From: Halanaeroarchaeum sulfurireducens
GTDB taxonomy: Archaea; Halobacteriota; Halobacteria; Halobacteriales; Halobacteriaceae
DNA length: 64,000 nucleotides
Assembly (NCBI RefSeq): GCF_001011115.1
Contig: NZ_CP008874.1
Coordinates: forward strand, 1,564,440 to 1,628,439
Reading direction: 5' to 3'
The stretch's first letter is position 1; every line of letters begins with the position of its first letter. The notes below the pieces were generated by a model, which did not search any database, was not told the DNA's origin, and worked only from the letters and a program-made list of their open reading frames with translations. The position numbers and the translations under genes are program-made. Shown here piece after piece: positions 57,546-64,000 of this stretch.

Positions 57546-58276
57546 TCGAACCACTCCTCGACGGCCTCGCTGACCCGTGCCAGCACAGCGGGATCGTCGC
57601 TCGGGCGACCGACGCTCACCGCGTCCGCGCCGTAGGCCAGGTACTCCCGCGTCGTGGCCGCGTCTCGAACCCCGTTGTTCGCGATCACGAAGGCGTCGGT
57701 TGCCCCGACGACCTCGGCGACGACCGCCTCAGAATCCATCGCGTCGACGTGGATCGCGTCCGCGCCCACCGCCTCGAGACGCGCCGCCAGAGCTGGGAGG
57801 TCGACGCCTGGGACCTCCGCGCGCACCTTCACGCTCACCGCCGCGTCCGTCCTGGCGGCGGCCGCGACCTGCTCGGCGAACCGATCGGGATTTTCGAGGA
57901 GCGCCTCGCCCGCCCCCGCCGCACGCATCTCGTCCTGGCGGCAGTGTGCGTTGATCTCCAGGATTGCATCGTGGTCCGCACAGATGCGGGCAGCACGGCG
58001 GATCGGTTCGGCGTCGATCGCTCGTACGTTGATCCCCGGCCTGACGGAAACGTCCGACAGATCGGCCAGTTGGTCGCGAATGAACGCAAATGGATCCGCC
58101 GGGAGGAATTCCTCGCGGTCACGCTCCGCCACCATCGTCCGGGCCGCCCGTTGGGTCGGCTCGTCGAGGGAGAGTCCCCCGAGAAACGCCGCGCCGGCGT
58201 ACGGTGCCCCCATTCTCGCCCAGGCTGCGTCGGATTCGCCGCTCAGACTCGCGAGCGCGAGCCGTGGCGAGAACAT
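57542..58276 (-). CDS. Dus/DHOD-like FMN TIM-barrel protein
   Basis: A 244-residue TIM-barrel protein related to tRNA-dihydrouridine synthase and dihydroorotate dehydrogenase. AILEINAHCRQDEMRAAGAG carries the N-x-x-C-R catalytic-like segment, VSVKVRAEVPGVDL the Lys/Arg strand, HVDAMDSEAVV, VIANNGVRDA and GADAVSVGRPS the FMN phosphate site. It is shorter than true Dus proteins and lacks their C-terminal tRNA-binding helical domain, so a small-molecule substrate is more likely. It lies inside the cofD-CitG-DUF447 unit. Confidence 0.8.
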   Translation of the reverse strand: MFSPRLALASLSGESDAAWARMGAPYAGAAFLGGLSLDEPTQRAARTMVAERDREEFLPADPFAFIRDQLADLSDVSVRPGINVRAIDAEPIRRAARICADHDAILEINAHCRQDEMRAAGAGEALLENPDRFAEQVAAAARTDAAVSVKVRAEVPGVDLPALAARLEAVGADAIHVDAMDSEAVVAEVVGATDAFVIANNGVRDAATTREYLAYGADAVSVGRPSDDPAVLARVSEAVEEWFE

Positions 58277-59268
58277 CACGTCACCTCCAGTGCGTTCGCC
58301 GCGGCGCGAGCCACTCGGGCCGCGTCCGCCCGGTCGGTTATCTCCGTATCGGTTCGGACAACTGGCCGATCGAGGTCCGTCCCGTCCGCGTCGTCGAGGA
58401 CGAAGGCGTCGGCAAAGGGGTACGCGTCGGCGACGCCCGCAGTACTCGGGTCGTATCCCGTCGCCGCCATGAGTTTTCCCGCTGGCCCGGAGAAGACCGT
58501 GTCCTCGACGAACGGCGAGACGGCAACGACACGGGTCTCGCGCAGGGCCGCCGCAAGGCCGTCGAGTGCGAGCATCGGTCCGATACTCGTCACCGGATTC
58601 GAGGGACCGATTACGACCGGCTCCGTCCGGATGGCCTCGAGAACTTCGTCGGTCGCGCGGGCCTCGCGGCTCCCGCGGAATTCGACCGACTCGACCTCGG
58701 GATCGCCGCACCGATCGACCCAGAATTCCTGGAAATGCATCGACTCGTCGGCGGTGTGGACGATCGTCGCGACCGGATCGTCGCTCATCGGGAGGAGGTC
58801 GACATCGAGGTCGAAGGCGGCGGCGAGCGTGCGCGTGGTTTCCGTGAGCGAACGACCCTCGTCGAGGAGGCTCGTCCGGAAAACGTGGACCGCCCGGTCG
58901 CGGTCCCCCACGTACATGAACTCCGCCGCCGCTGAGAAGCGCCGCCACCTGGCGAGGTCCCGACCTGTCGTCTGGCGCTCCTCGGGGAGATAGCGTGGCC
59001 CCGCAGGAATGTCGACCGCATCGGAGAGGCGCGTGATCTCGTCGTGGGTCGTCGTCGGGTCGCCGTCGATGCCCCACCACCGGTCGCGATCGAGTTCGTC
59101 CGCACGCTCGTAGAGCACCGTATCGATGTCGGGACAGACGAACAGTCCACCGAGTTCGACGTCGTCGCCGGTGTTTCCGACCACGGTCGCGTCCGGCAAT
59201 GAGAAGACCTCGCCCGCCCCCGAGAGGAGTTTGGGCGTCCCGGTGCCGCCCGCGAGAAAGACTGTCAT
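58276..59268 (-). CDS. cofD: 2-phospho-L-lactate transferase (F420 biosynthesis)
   Basis: A 330-residue CofD, which joins the activated lactyl/enolpyruvyl phosphate to Fo to give F420-0 or its dehydro form. Signatures are [40 protein letters not shown] and [18 protein letters not shown]. The ATG at 59268 begins the first strand. The stop shares one base with the following Dus-like gene (TGATG). It is the first gene of a four-gene leftward unit. Confidence 0.95.
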   Translation of the reverse strand: MTVFLAGGTGTPKLLSGAGEVFSLPDATVVGNTGDDVELGGLFVCPDIDTVLYERADELDRDRWWGIDGDPTTTHDEITRLSDAVDIPAGPRYLPEERQTTGRDLARWRRFSAAAEFMYVGDRDRAVHVFRTSLLDEGRSLTETTRTLAAAFDLDVDLLPMSDDPVATIVHTADESMHFQEFWVDRCGDPEVESVEFRGSREARATDEVLEAIRTEPVVIGPSNPVTSIGPMLALDGLAAALRETRVVAVSPFVEDTVFSGPAGKLMAATGYDPSTAGVADAYPFADAFVLDDADGTDLDRPVVRTDTEITDRADAARVARAAANALEVT

Positions 59269-59300
59269 GGTGTCGGGCACGGCCCGGAGTGGGTAAACGC

Positions 59301-60011
59301 TTATGCGTCGGCACTGGCCGCGTCGGTGGCCTCGCTCAGCCAGTCGGGCGTCGGGACGTCCGTCGATCCCACGTCGCTGAACGTGACGGTCCGGGTGTAC
59401 GTCCCCGCTGTCTCCCCACCCGCGAGGGATAGTTCGGCGGTAGTCTGCTGGCGGAGGACCAGACCATCCTGGCGCACGGCGAGTGTCACCTGAACCGATT
59501 CGACGGCCACCCCCTCACCCAGGTCCTGCCTGAGAGACGCGTTCGCGCCGGTGGCGTTGGCCTCGTAAATCTCGACCTGCTGGCCGTCGACCGTCCCGGT
59601 CCCGTTCGCCTCGAAGGAGTGATTGGCAACGACCGGCGCGACGCCGGTCGAAACGACATCGCCCGCACTCATGTCGGTTTCGAGCGTGCGATACTGTGGG
59701 GGTTCGATTCCGATTCGCTGGACGACGGTGTCGTTGGCGACGTATGACTCCACGGGGCCGTACGCGGAGGTGGTCTCGATCAGCGCGCGATCGTTGTCCT
59801 GATCGACGGCGGCCGTGAGATTCGACGTGCCGGCCGCCTGGCCGTCGACGGTGGCGGCCGCCTGGACCGTGTAGGTGTACGAGCCGGCGGATTCCAGGGC
59901 GCGGTCGTGTGCGCTCGCGTCGATCGAGCTACCGGCGCCCGGTGCGCTGAGACAGCCTGCCGTCACCACGACGAGCGCGAGAATCGCGACCGTCCGCGTT
60001 CGTGCGTGCAT
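59301..60011 (-). CDS. Lipoprotein with beta-rich extracellular domain
   Basis: A 236-residue predicted lipoprotein. The signal ends in the lipobox VTAGC (Cys at about residue 20) after a hydrophobic [12 protein letters not shown] core. The mature part ([40 protein letters not shown]) alternates strands, with many Asn-x-Ser/Thr sites, like the LolA-like or DUF7537-type haloarchaeal lipoproteins. It would be anchored outside the cytoplasmic membrane. Function unknown. It ends 7 nt from the cofD 5' flank and is divergent from the HD-domain gene. Confidence 0.75.
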   Translation of the reverse strand: MHARTRTVAILALVVVTAGCLSAPGAGSSIDASAHDRALESAGSYTYTVQAAATVDGQAAGTSNLTAAVDQDNDRALIETTSAYGPVESYVANDTVVQRIGIEPPQYRTLETDMSAGDVVSTGVAPVVANHSFEANGTGTVDGQQVEIYEANATGANASLRQDLGEGVAVESVQVTLAVRQDGLVLRQQTTAELSLAGGETAGTYTRTVTFSDVGSTDVPTPDWLSEATDAASADA

Positions 60012-60087
60012 ACAGTACCCGTCCCCGTCCGGCGGGATACCCCTTTCGAACGACGGTTTTTATGCGAGGACGGGCAACGTCTTCCCG

Positions 60088-61329
60088 ATGACCACCGTCA
60101 AGGACAGCGTCCACGACCACATCGAGGTCGAGGGCGTGGCGGCCGCGCTGATGGATACCGCGCCGGTCCAGCGACTGCGACGGGTCAGCCAGCTCGGCAC
60201 GGTGTCGCTGGTCTATCCATCGGCCAATCACACTCGGTTCGAACACAGTCTCGGCGTCTACCATCTCGCCTCGCGCGCCCTGGACCACCTCGATATCCAC
60301 GGCCGGCGTGCGGAGACGGTTCGGGCGGCCGCGATCCTCCACGACATCGGCCACGGTCCGTTCAGTCACAACGTCGAGGACCTCATCCACCGCCGGATCG
60401 GTCGGTACCACCACGACGTAGATGACCTGGTAACGACCGGCGACGTCGCCCGCGCCCTCGACGCCCACGAGATCGACCCGGATCGTGTCGTCGAGCTGAT
60501 CGACGGCGAGGGGCTGCTCGGCCAGCTCGTCGCGGGCGAACTCGACGTCGACCGCATGGACTACCTGGTGCGCGACGCCCACCACACCGGCGTCCCCTAC
60601 GGCACGATCGACCACCAACGCCTCGTTCGCGCTCTGCGGTTCGTGGACGGGCGCCTCGTCCTCGACGAGGGCAACGTCCAGACGGCGGAGAGCCTGCTCG
60701 TGGCACGGGCCCTGATGAACCCGACCGTCTACAACCACCACGTCGCTCGGATCTCGAAGGCGATGCTCCGCCGCGCGACCGACTCGCTCATCGACGAGAC
60801 GGACGTGACCGCGGCGGAGGTGAGACGGATGGACGACCCGGAACTCCAGGTCGCTCTCCGGACCCACGACGTGTCCGCACACCTGGGCGAGCGGCTCGCC
60901 GACCGACGGCTCTACAAGCGCGCCGTCTGGGCGGAGATGGGTGACGTGAGTGCCTCCTTCGACGACCGCTTCGAGGCGGACGCCGACCGAATCGCCGACT
61001 ACGAGCAAACGATCGCCGACCGGGCCGGCGTGAAGCCGGAACACGTCGTCGTCGACGTCCAGGGCGAGCCCTCGATGCAGGAATCGACGAGCAGGGTTCT
61101 CGTCAACGGGGACGTCCGCCGGTTGGACGAGCAATCCACGCTCGTCCGGGCGATCCAGGTGACACAGCGCGAACAGTGGCGACTCGGGGTCTACGCGCCG
61201 GAGCGGGAGACGAGTCGGGTCGGTCGCGCCGCAGAGCAGGTACTGGGCCTCGAGACCGACGGTGCTCTCATCGCCGAGAACGACTCACCGGGCCGATACG
61301 CGACCCTCGAGGACTTCGGCGGGGATTAA
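60088..61329 (+). CDS. HD-domain phosphohydrolase (SAMHD1-like)
   Basis: A 413-residue protein of the HD-domain dNTPase-like family (COG1078). The metal-binding residues appear in order: His in RFEHSLGVYHLA, HD in AAILHDIGHGPFSHNVE, and Asp in AGELDVDRMDYLVRDAHHTG. The opening VKDSVHDHIEVEGVAAALMD is the family N-terminus. Relatives include dGTP triphosphohydrolases and SAMHD1. The ATG at 60088 follows a TTTTTATG element. The 3' end is 24 nt from the next gene, suggesting co-transcription with the amidohydrolase. Confidence 0.9.
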   Translation: MTTVKDSVHDHIEVEGVAAALMDTAPVQRLRRVSQLGTVSLVYPSANHTRFEHSLGVYHLASRALDHLDIHGRRAETVRAAAILHDIGHGPFSHNVEDLIHRRIGRYHHDVDDLVTTGDVARALDAHEIDPDRVVELIDGEGLLGQLVAGELDVDRMDYLVRDAHHTGVPYGTIDHQRLVRALRFVDGRLVLDEGNVQTAESLLVARALMNPTVYNHHVARISKAMLRRATDSLIDETDVTAAEVRRMDDPELQVALRTHDVSAHLGERLADRRLYKRAVWAEMGDVSASFDDRFEADADRIADYEQTIADRAGVKPEHVVVDVQGEPSMQESTSRVLVNGDVRRLDEQSTLVRAIQVTQREQWRLGVYAPERETSRVGRAAEQVLGLETDGALIAENDSPGRYATLEDFGGD

Positions 61330-61353
61330 GAGGACGCGGTCGCTTTCCCCGAT

Positions 61354-62400
61354 ATGGAACTCAGCGGGACGATCCTCCGGGGACCGGACTTCGACCCGAT
61401 CGCGGGGCGGGGCGTGATCGAAGAGGGGACGATCGTCGCCGTGGAGGAATCGGCAGCCGACGCGAGTGATGACATCGTCCTCCCGGCCTTCGTCAACGCC
61501 CACACCCACGTCGGCGATTCCCTCGCGAAGGGGGCCGGTCGCGGACTCGATCTCGACGAACTCGTCGCGCCGCCCGACGGCCTGAAACACCGCCTCCTCC
61601 GCGAGGCGGACGAGGCGGAGACGATCGAGGCGATGCGTCGATCGCTCCGATATATGCAACGGGGCGGGACGGGAGCGTTCCTGGACTTCCGCGAGGGGGG
61701 CGTCGCTGGGGTCGAGGCCCTGCGCGAAGCGGCCACTGGATTGGACATCGAGGTCGTCGCCTTCGGCCGCGGCGAACCGGCCGTCCTCGAGGTGGCAGAG
61801 GGGTTCGGCGCCAGCGGCGCCCGCGACGACGATTTCGACGCGCTCCGCGCGGCGGCCCGTGACGCCGGCAAACCGTTCGGAATCCATGCGGGCGAGCGCG
61901 ACGCCGAGGACGTCGACCCCGCGCTGGATCTGGATCCGGACCACCTCGTCCACATGGTGCACGCGGAGGCCGACCACCTGGACCGGGTGTCCGAGACCGC
62001 CACGCCGATCGTGGCCTGCCCGCGGTCCAACCTGGTCACCGGCGTTGGCCTGCCGCCCCTGCGCGACCTCGTCGATCACACGACCGTCGCGCTTGGCACG
62101 GACAACGTGATGCTCAACGGGCCATCGATGTTCCGGGAGATGGCGTTCGCCGCCAAGTGCTGTGACGTCACTGACGAAACGGTGCTGCGGATGGCGACGC
62201 GGAACGGCGCCCGAGTGGCCGGGCTCGATGGCAGCGTGATCGAGGGCGGCGCGCCGGCCCGACTCCTCGTTCTCGACGGGGATTCCGACAACCTGGCCGG
62301 CGCCCAGGACCCCGTGCGTGCGGTGGTGCGCCGGGCGGGCGTGAACGACGTGAAGCGGGTCGTTCTTCCGAGCGGGGACGCCGGCGTCGACGGGGCCTGA
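61354..62400 (+). CDS. Amidohydrolase family protein
   Basis: A 348-residue metal-dependent hydrolase. The HxH metal motif is in VLPAFVNAHTHVGDSLAKGA; later ligands are His in FGIHAGERDAED, His in HLVHMVHAEADHL and Asp in VALGTDNVMLN. The chemistry resembles cytosine/guanine-type deaminases (TrzA/AtzA group). The protein is shorter than chlorohydrolases and the substrate is not clear. It starts 24 nt after the HD-domain gene. Confidence 0.87.
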   Translation: MELSGTILRGPDFDPIAGRGVIEEGTIVAVEESAADASDDIVLPAFVNAHTHVGDSLAKGAGRGLDLDELVAPPDGLKHRLLREADEAETIEAMRRSLRYMQRGGTGAFLDFREGGVAGVEALREAATGLDIEVVAFGRGEPAVLEVAEGFGASGARDDDFDALRAAARDAGKPFGIHAGERDAEDVDPALDLDPDHLVHMVHAEADHLDRVSETATPIVACPRSNLVTGVGLPPLRDLVDHTTVALGTDNVMLNGPSMFREMAFAAKCCDVTDETVLRMATRNGARVAGLDGSVIEGGAPARLLVLDGDSDNLAGAQDPVRAVVRRAGVNDVKRVVLPSGDAGVDGA

Positions 62401-62420
62401 CGTCGGGTTCGAGGAGTTGG

Positions 62421-63359
62421 TCAGGCCGGTCGGACGTGTTCACAGTCGCCGGCGTACACGGTTCGTTCCTCGTCCCCCGTGTCCACGAGGAGCGCTCCCG
62501 CGTCCGTGACGCCGACCGCCTCGCCCTCGAACGTCTCCCTGGCCGTCTCGATGCGCACGTGCTGACCGATGGTGAGGGCGTGCTCCGACCAGACCGACAG
62601 CGTCGCCTCGGGGCGGTCGGCCAGCTCGGAGAAGCGCTCCAGTATATCCTGGACGAGCGAGCGCCGATCGACCGGTCCCACTTCCGCTTGCACACTCGTC
62701 GCCTCCGGAGGAAGGGCACCCTGTGGAACGTTCGCGTTGAGGCCGATGCCCACGACCACCCACGAGACGCGGCCCGATTCCCCCGACATCTCCGTAAGGA
62801 CGCCACAGAGTTTGCGTCCACCGCGCTCGCCCGCGCCGGGGACGATCACGTCATTGGGCCACTTGATCGCCGCGTCGACGCCCCGTTCCCGAACCGCCTC
62901 GGTCACCGCCACGGCGGCAGCGAACGTCAGCAGTGGGACGGCGGCTGGCGGCCGGTCGGGCCGCAGGACGACGCTCGCCCAGACCCCACCGCTCGGCGAT
63001 TGCCACTCGCGCTCACGTCGTCCCCGCCCCCCGATCTGCTCGTCCGCGAGAACGAGGAGGTCCGAGGCGCCAGCCGTCGCACGTTCTCTCGCGATCGCGT
63101 TGGTGCTCTCCACCCGGTCGTGGTACTCCACGTCGTACGGTGCGTCGAGTCCGAATTCGACCGCAGCGGCCCCGTACTCGGGGACCGACGCCAGTTCGTA
63201 CCCGTCCTCTGTGCTACGAATCTCGAAACCATCCTCGCGAAGTGCCTCGACGTGCTTCCAGATCGCGGCCCGCGACACGCCCAGTCGGTCGGCGATCGCG
63301 GGACCGGGGGAGGGACCATCCGCGAGTTCCGCGAGAATGGCCCGACGGGTCTCCTGCAT
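62421..63359 (-). CDS. birA: Biotin-protein ligase with wHTH domain (BirA)
   Basis: A 312-residue bifunctional BirA. Residues about 1-55 form a winged helix (RRAILAELADGPSPGPAIAD; GVSRAAIWKHVEALREDGFE). The ligase domain has RVESTNAIARERATAG, the biotinoyl-AMP loop GGRGRREREWQSP, and AIKWPNDVIVPGAG. The C-terminal SH3-like domain ends HVRPA. It attaches biotin to carrier proteins and may repress biotin genes. The adjacent gene upstream on the same strand encodes exactly such a biotin carrier. Confidence 0.95.
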   Translation of the reverse strand: MQETRRAILAELADGPSPGPAIADRLGVSRAAIWKHVEALREDGFEIRSTEDGYELASVPEYGAAAVEFGLDAPYDVEYHDRVESTNAIARERATAGASDLLVLADEQIGGRGRREREWQSPSGGVWASVVLRPDRPPAAVPLLTFAAAVAVTEAVRERGVDAAIKWPNDVIVPGAGERGGRKLCGVLTEMSGESGRVSWVVVGIGLNANVPQGALPPEATSVQAEVGPVDRRSLVQDILERFSELADRPEATLSVWSEHALTIGQHVRIETARETFEGEAVGVTDAGALLVDTGDEERTVYAGDCEHVRPA

Positions 63360-63405
63360 ACCACCGGGTATCCGGCGAGAAACAATGAAGGATTCGTCCG
63401 AATGG

Positions 63406-64000
63406 TCAGTCGATGGTGACGAGCGTATCGCCCATGTCGACGGACTGCTCCGGTTCGACGTGGATCTCCGAGACGGTGCCGCCCCACGAGGCGACCACGT
63501 CGTTTTCCATCTTCATCGCCTCGAGGACACAGAGCACGTCACCGGCCTGGACCTCGTCGCCTTCCTCGACGTCGACGGAGAGAATCGTCCCCTGCATCTC
63601 CGCGGTGACGACCTCGCCGTCACCCGGCGCGCTCGCCGGGGCCGAGTCCTCCCCGGCCGGCGCCGGGGGCGTGGCCTCCCCGGACTGGGCTGCTACCTCG
63701 GACGCACCGTGCTCCTCGAGATTCACCGCGAAGCGCTTGCCGTCCACCTCGACGGTGAACTCACGTTCGACAGTCTCGCCCGACTCCCCACCGCCGTCGG
63801 ATGGCTGTCCCCACCGTTCCTGGGCCGCAGCGATGCGCTCGGCGTCGACCTCCTCGTCGAGGTAGTCCGTCGTATGCGTCCCCTCGACGAACTGCTCGTC
63901 GGACAGTAGCATCCGGTGAAATGGGATGATCGTGGTGATACCCTCGATGTCGAACTCCTCGAAGGCCCGCCTGCTACGGGCGAGGGCTTCCCGTCGGTCC
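63406..64000 (-). CDS. Acyl-CoA (acetyl/propionyl) carboxylase alpha subunit, C-terminal part (cut by right edge)
   Basis: The frame runs open to the right edge, so the N-terminal biotin carboxylase domain lies outside the window and the ATG at 63912 is internal. Visible are the end of the carboxylase domain (RRAFEEFDIEGITTIIPFHR; FVEGTHTTDYLDEEVD), a linker with a Pro/Ala-rich stretch, and a C-terminal biotinyl domain whose lysine is in LCVLEAMKMENDVV. It carries CO2 on biotin for acetyl- or propionyl-CoA carboxylation. It lies 46 bp upstream of birA on the same strand. Confidence 0.9.
   Translation of the reverse strand, partial: DRREALARSRRAFEEFDIEGITTIIPFHRMLLSDEQFVEGTHTTDYLDEEVDAERIAAAQERWGQPSDGGGESGETVEREFTVEVDGKRFAVNLEEHGASEVAAQSGEATPPAPAGEDSAPASAPGDGEVVTAEMQGTILSVDVEEGDEVQAGDVLCVLEAMKMENDVVASWGGTVSEIHVEPEQSVDMGDTLVTID

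Noticed and set aside
56819-58993. 724-codon open frame on the plus strand
   Set aside because: It covers the CitG-like, Dus-like and cofD genes in antisense; the translation is Arg/Pro/Ser-rich and meaningless.

Overview
The window is chromosomal DNA from a haloarchaeon (class Halobacteria; genus not resolved). The evidence is the high GC content, very acidic proteins, TATA-like boxes about 25 nt upstream of leaderless ATGs, and many families typical of haloarchaea: a HEWD zinc-finger protein, the rpa1-rpap1-rpe operon, a 4TM/PAS/GAF histidine kinase, a GHMP-type shikimate kinase, L21e, S17e and Rpo4. Genes are tightly packed, with many ATGA or TGATG stop/start overlaps.

Layout: 0-5.7 kb holds an MscS-like channel fragment, an acyltransferase, small DNA-binding or zinc proteins, a possible nuclease-like protein, GNAT + pgk, a CBS/zinc-ribbon protein and a small conserved protein. 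At 5.75-6.18 kb a class II tRNA-Ser(UGA) is followed on its 3' side by three tandem hairpin repeats built from its T-arm/acceptor sequence. At 6.4-8.3 kb are a DoxX-type membrane pair and a type IV pilin. At 8.5-22.8 kb are aromatic amino-acid genes (aroC, aroA, tyrA, chorismate mutase, shikimate kinase), an M24 peptidase, a TPP enzyme, an Rsm22-like methyltransferase, surE, CDC48/VAT and a HAD phosphatase. At 23.1-29.6 kb a DNA repair/replication block reads leftward: rpa1-rpap1-rpe-Lhr-type helicase. At 29.7-46.2 kb are housekeeping genes: arfC, trxB, L21e-rpo4-DUF655-rsmA-hemK2, a two-gene split methionine synthase, a sensor kinase, a macro-domain protein, an aminotransferase, dodecin and hisD.

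The accessory segment is 46.3-52.3 kb. It begins with a secreted five-repeat surface protein and an 11-pentad Gly-Ile-Phe repeat membrane protein. It continues with a decayed wHTH + MazF/PemK-like toxin module, an intact wHTH + TumE-like pair, a Fic/Doc toxin with a 46-residue partner, and three copies of a structured repeat element made of conserved blocks and many perfect 3-nt-loop hairpins. These repeats flank the Doc pair. From 52.3 kb the sequence is core again: D-2-hydroxyacid dehydrogenase, DsrE-like protein, asd, S17e, an Asp/Glu racemase-like enzyme, an operon of cofD with a Dus-like barrel, a CitG-like protein and DUF447, a lipoprotein, an SAMHD1-like HD protein, an amidohydrolase, birA, and the biotin-carrying end of an acyl-CoA carboxylase alpha subunit cut by the right edge.

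The strongest candidates for undescribed biology are the structured repeats at 50.3-52.1 kb, the tRNA-Ser-derived hairpin array, and the two repetitive envelope proteins near 46-49 kb. C-homopolymer tracts lie upstream of the pilin and of the pentad protein. All family calls come from reading translated sequence and motifs; no database search was run.
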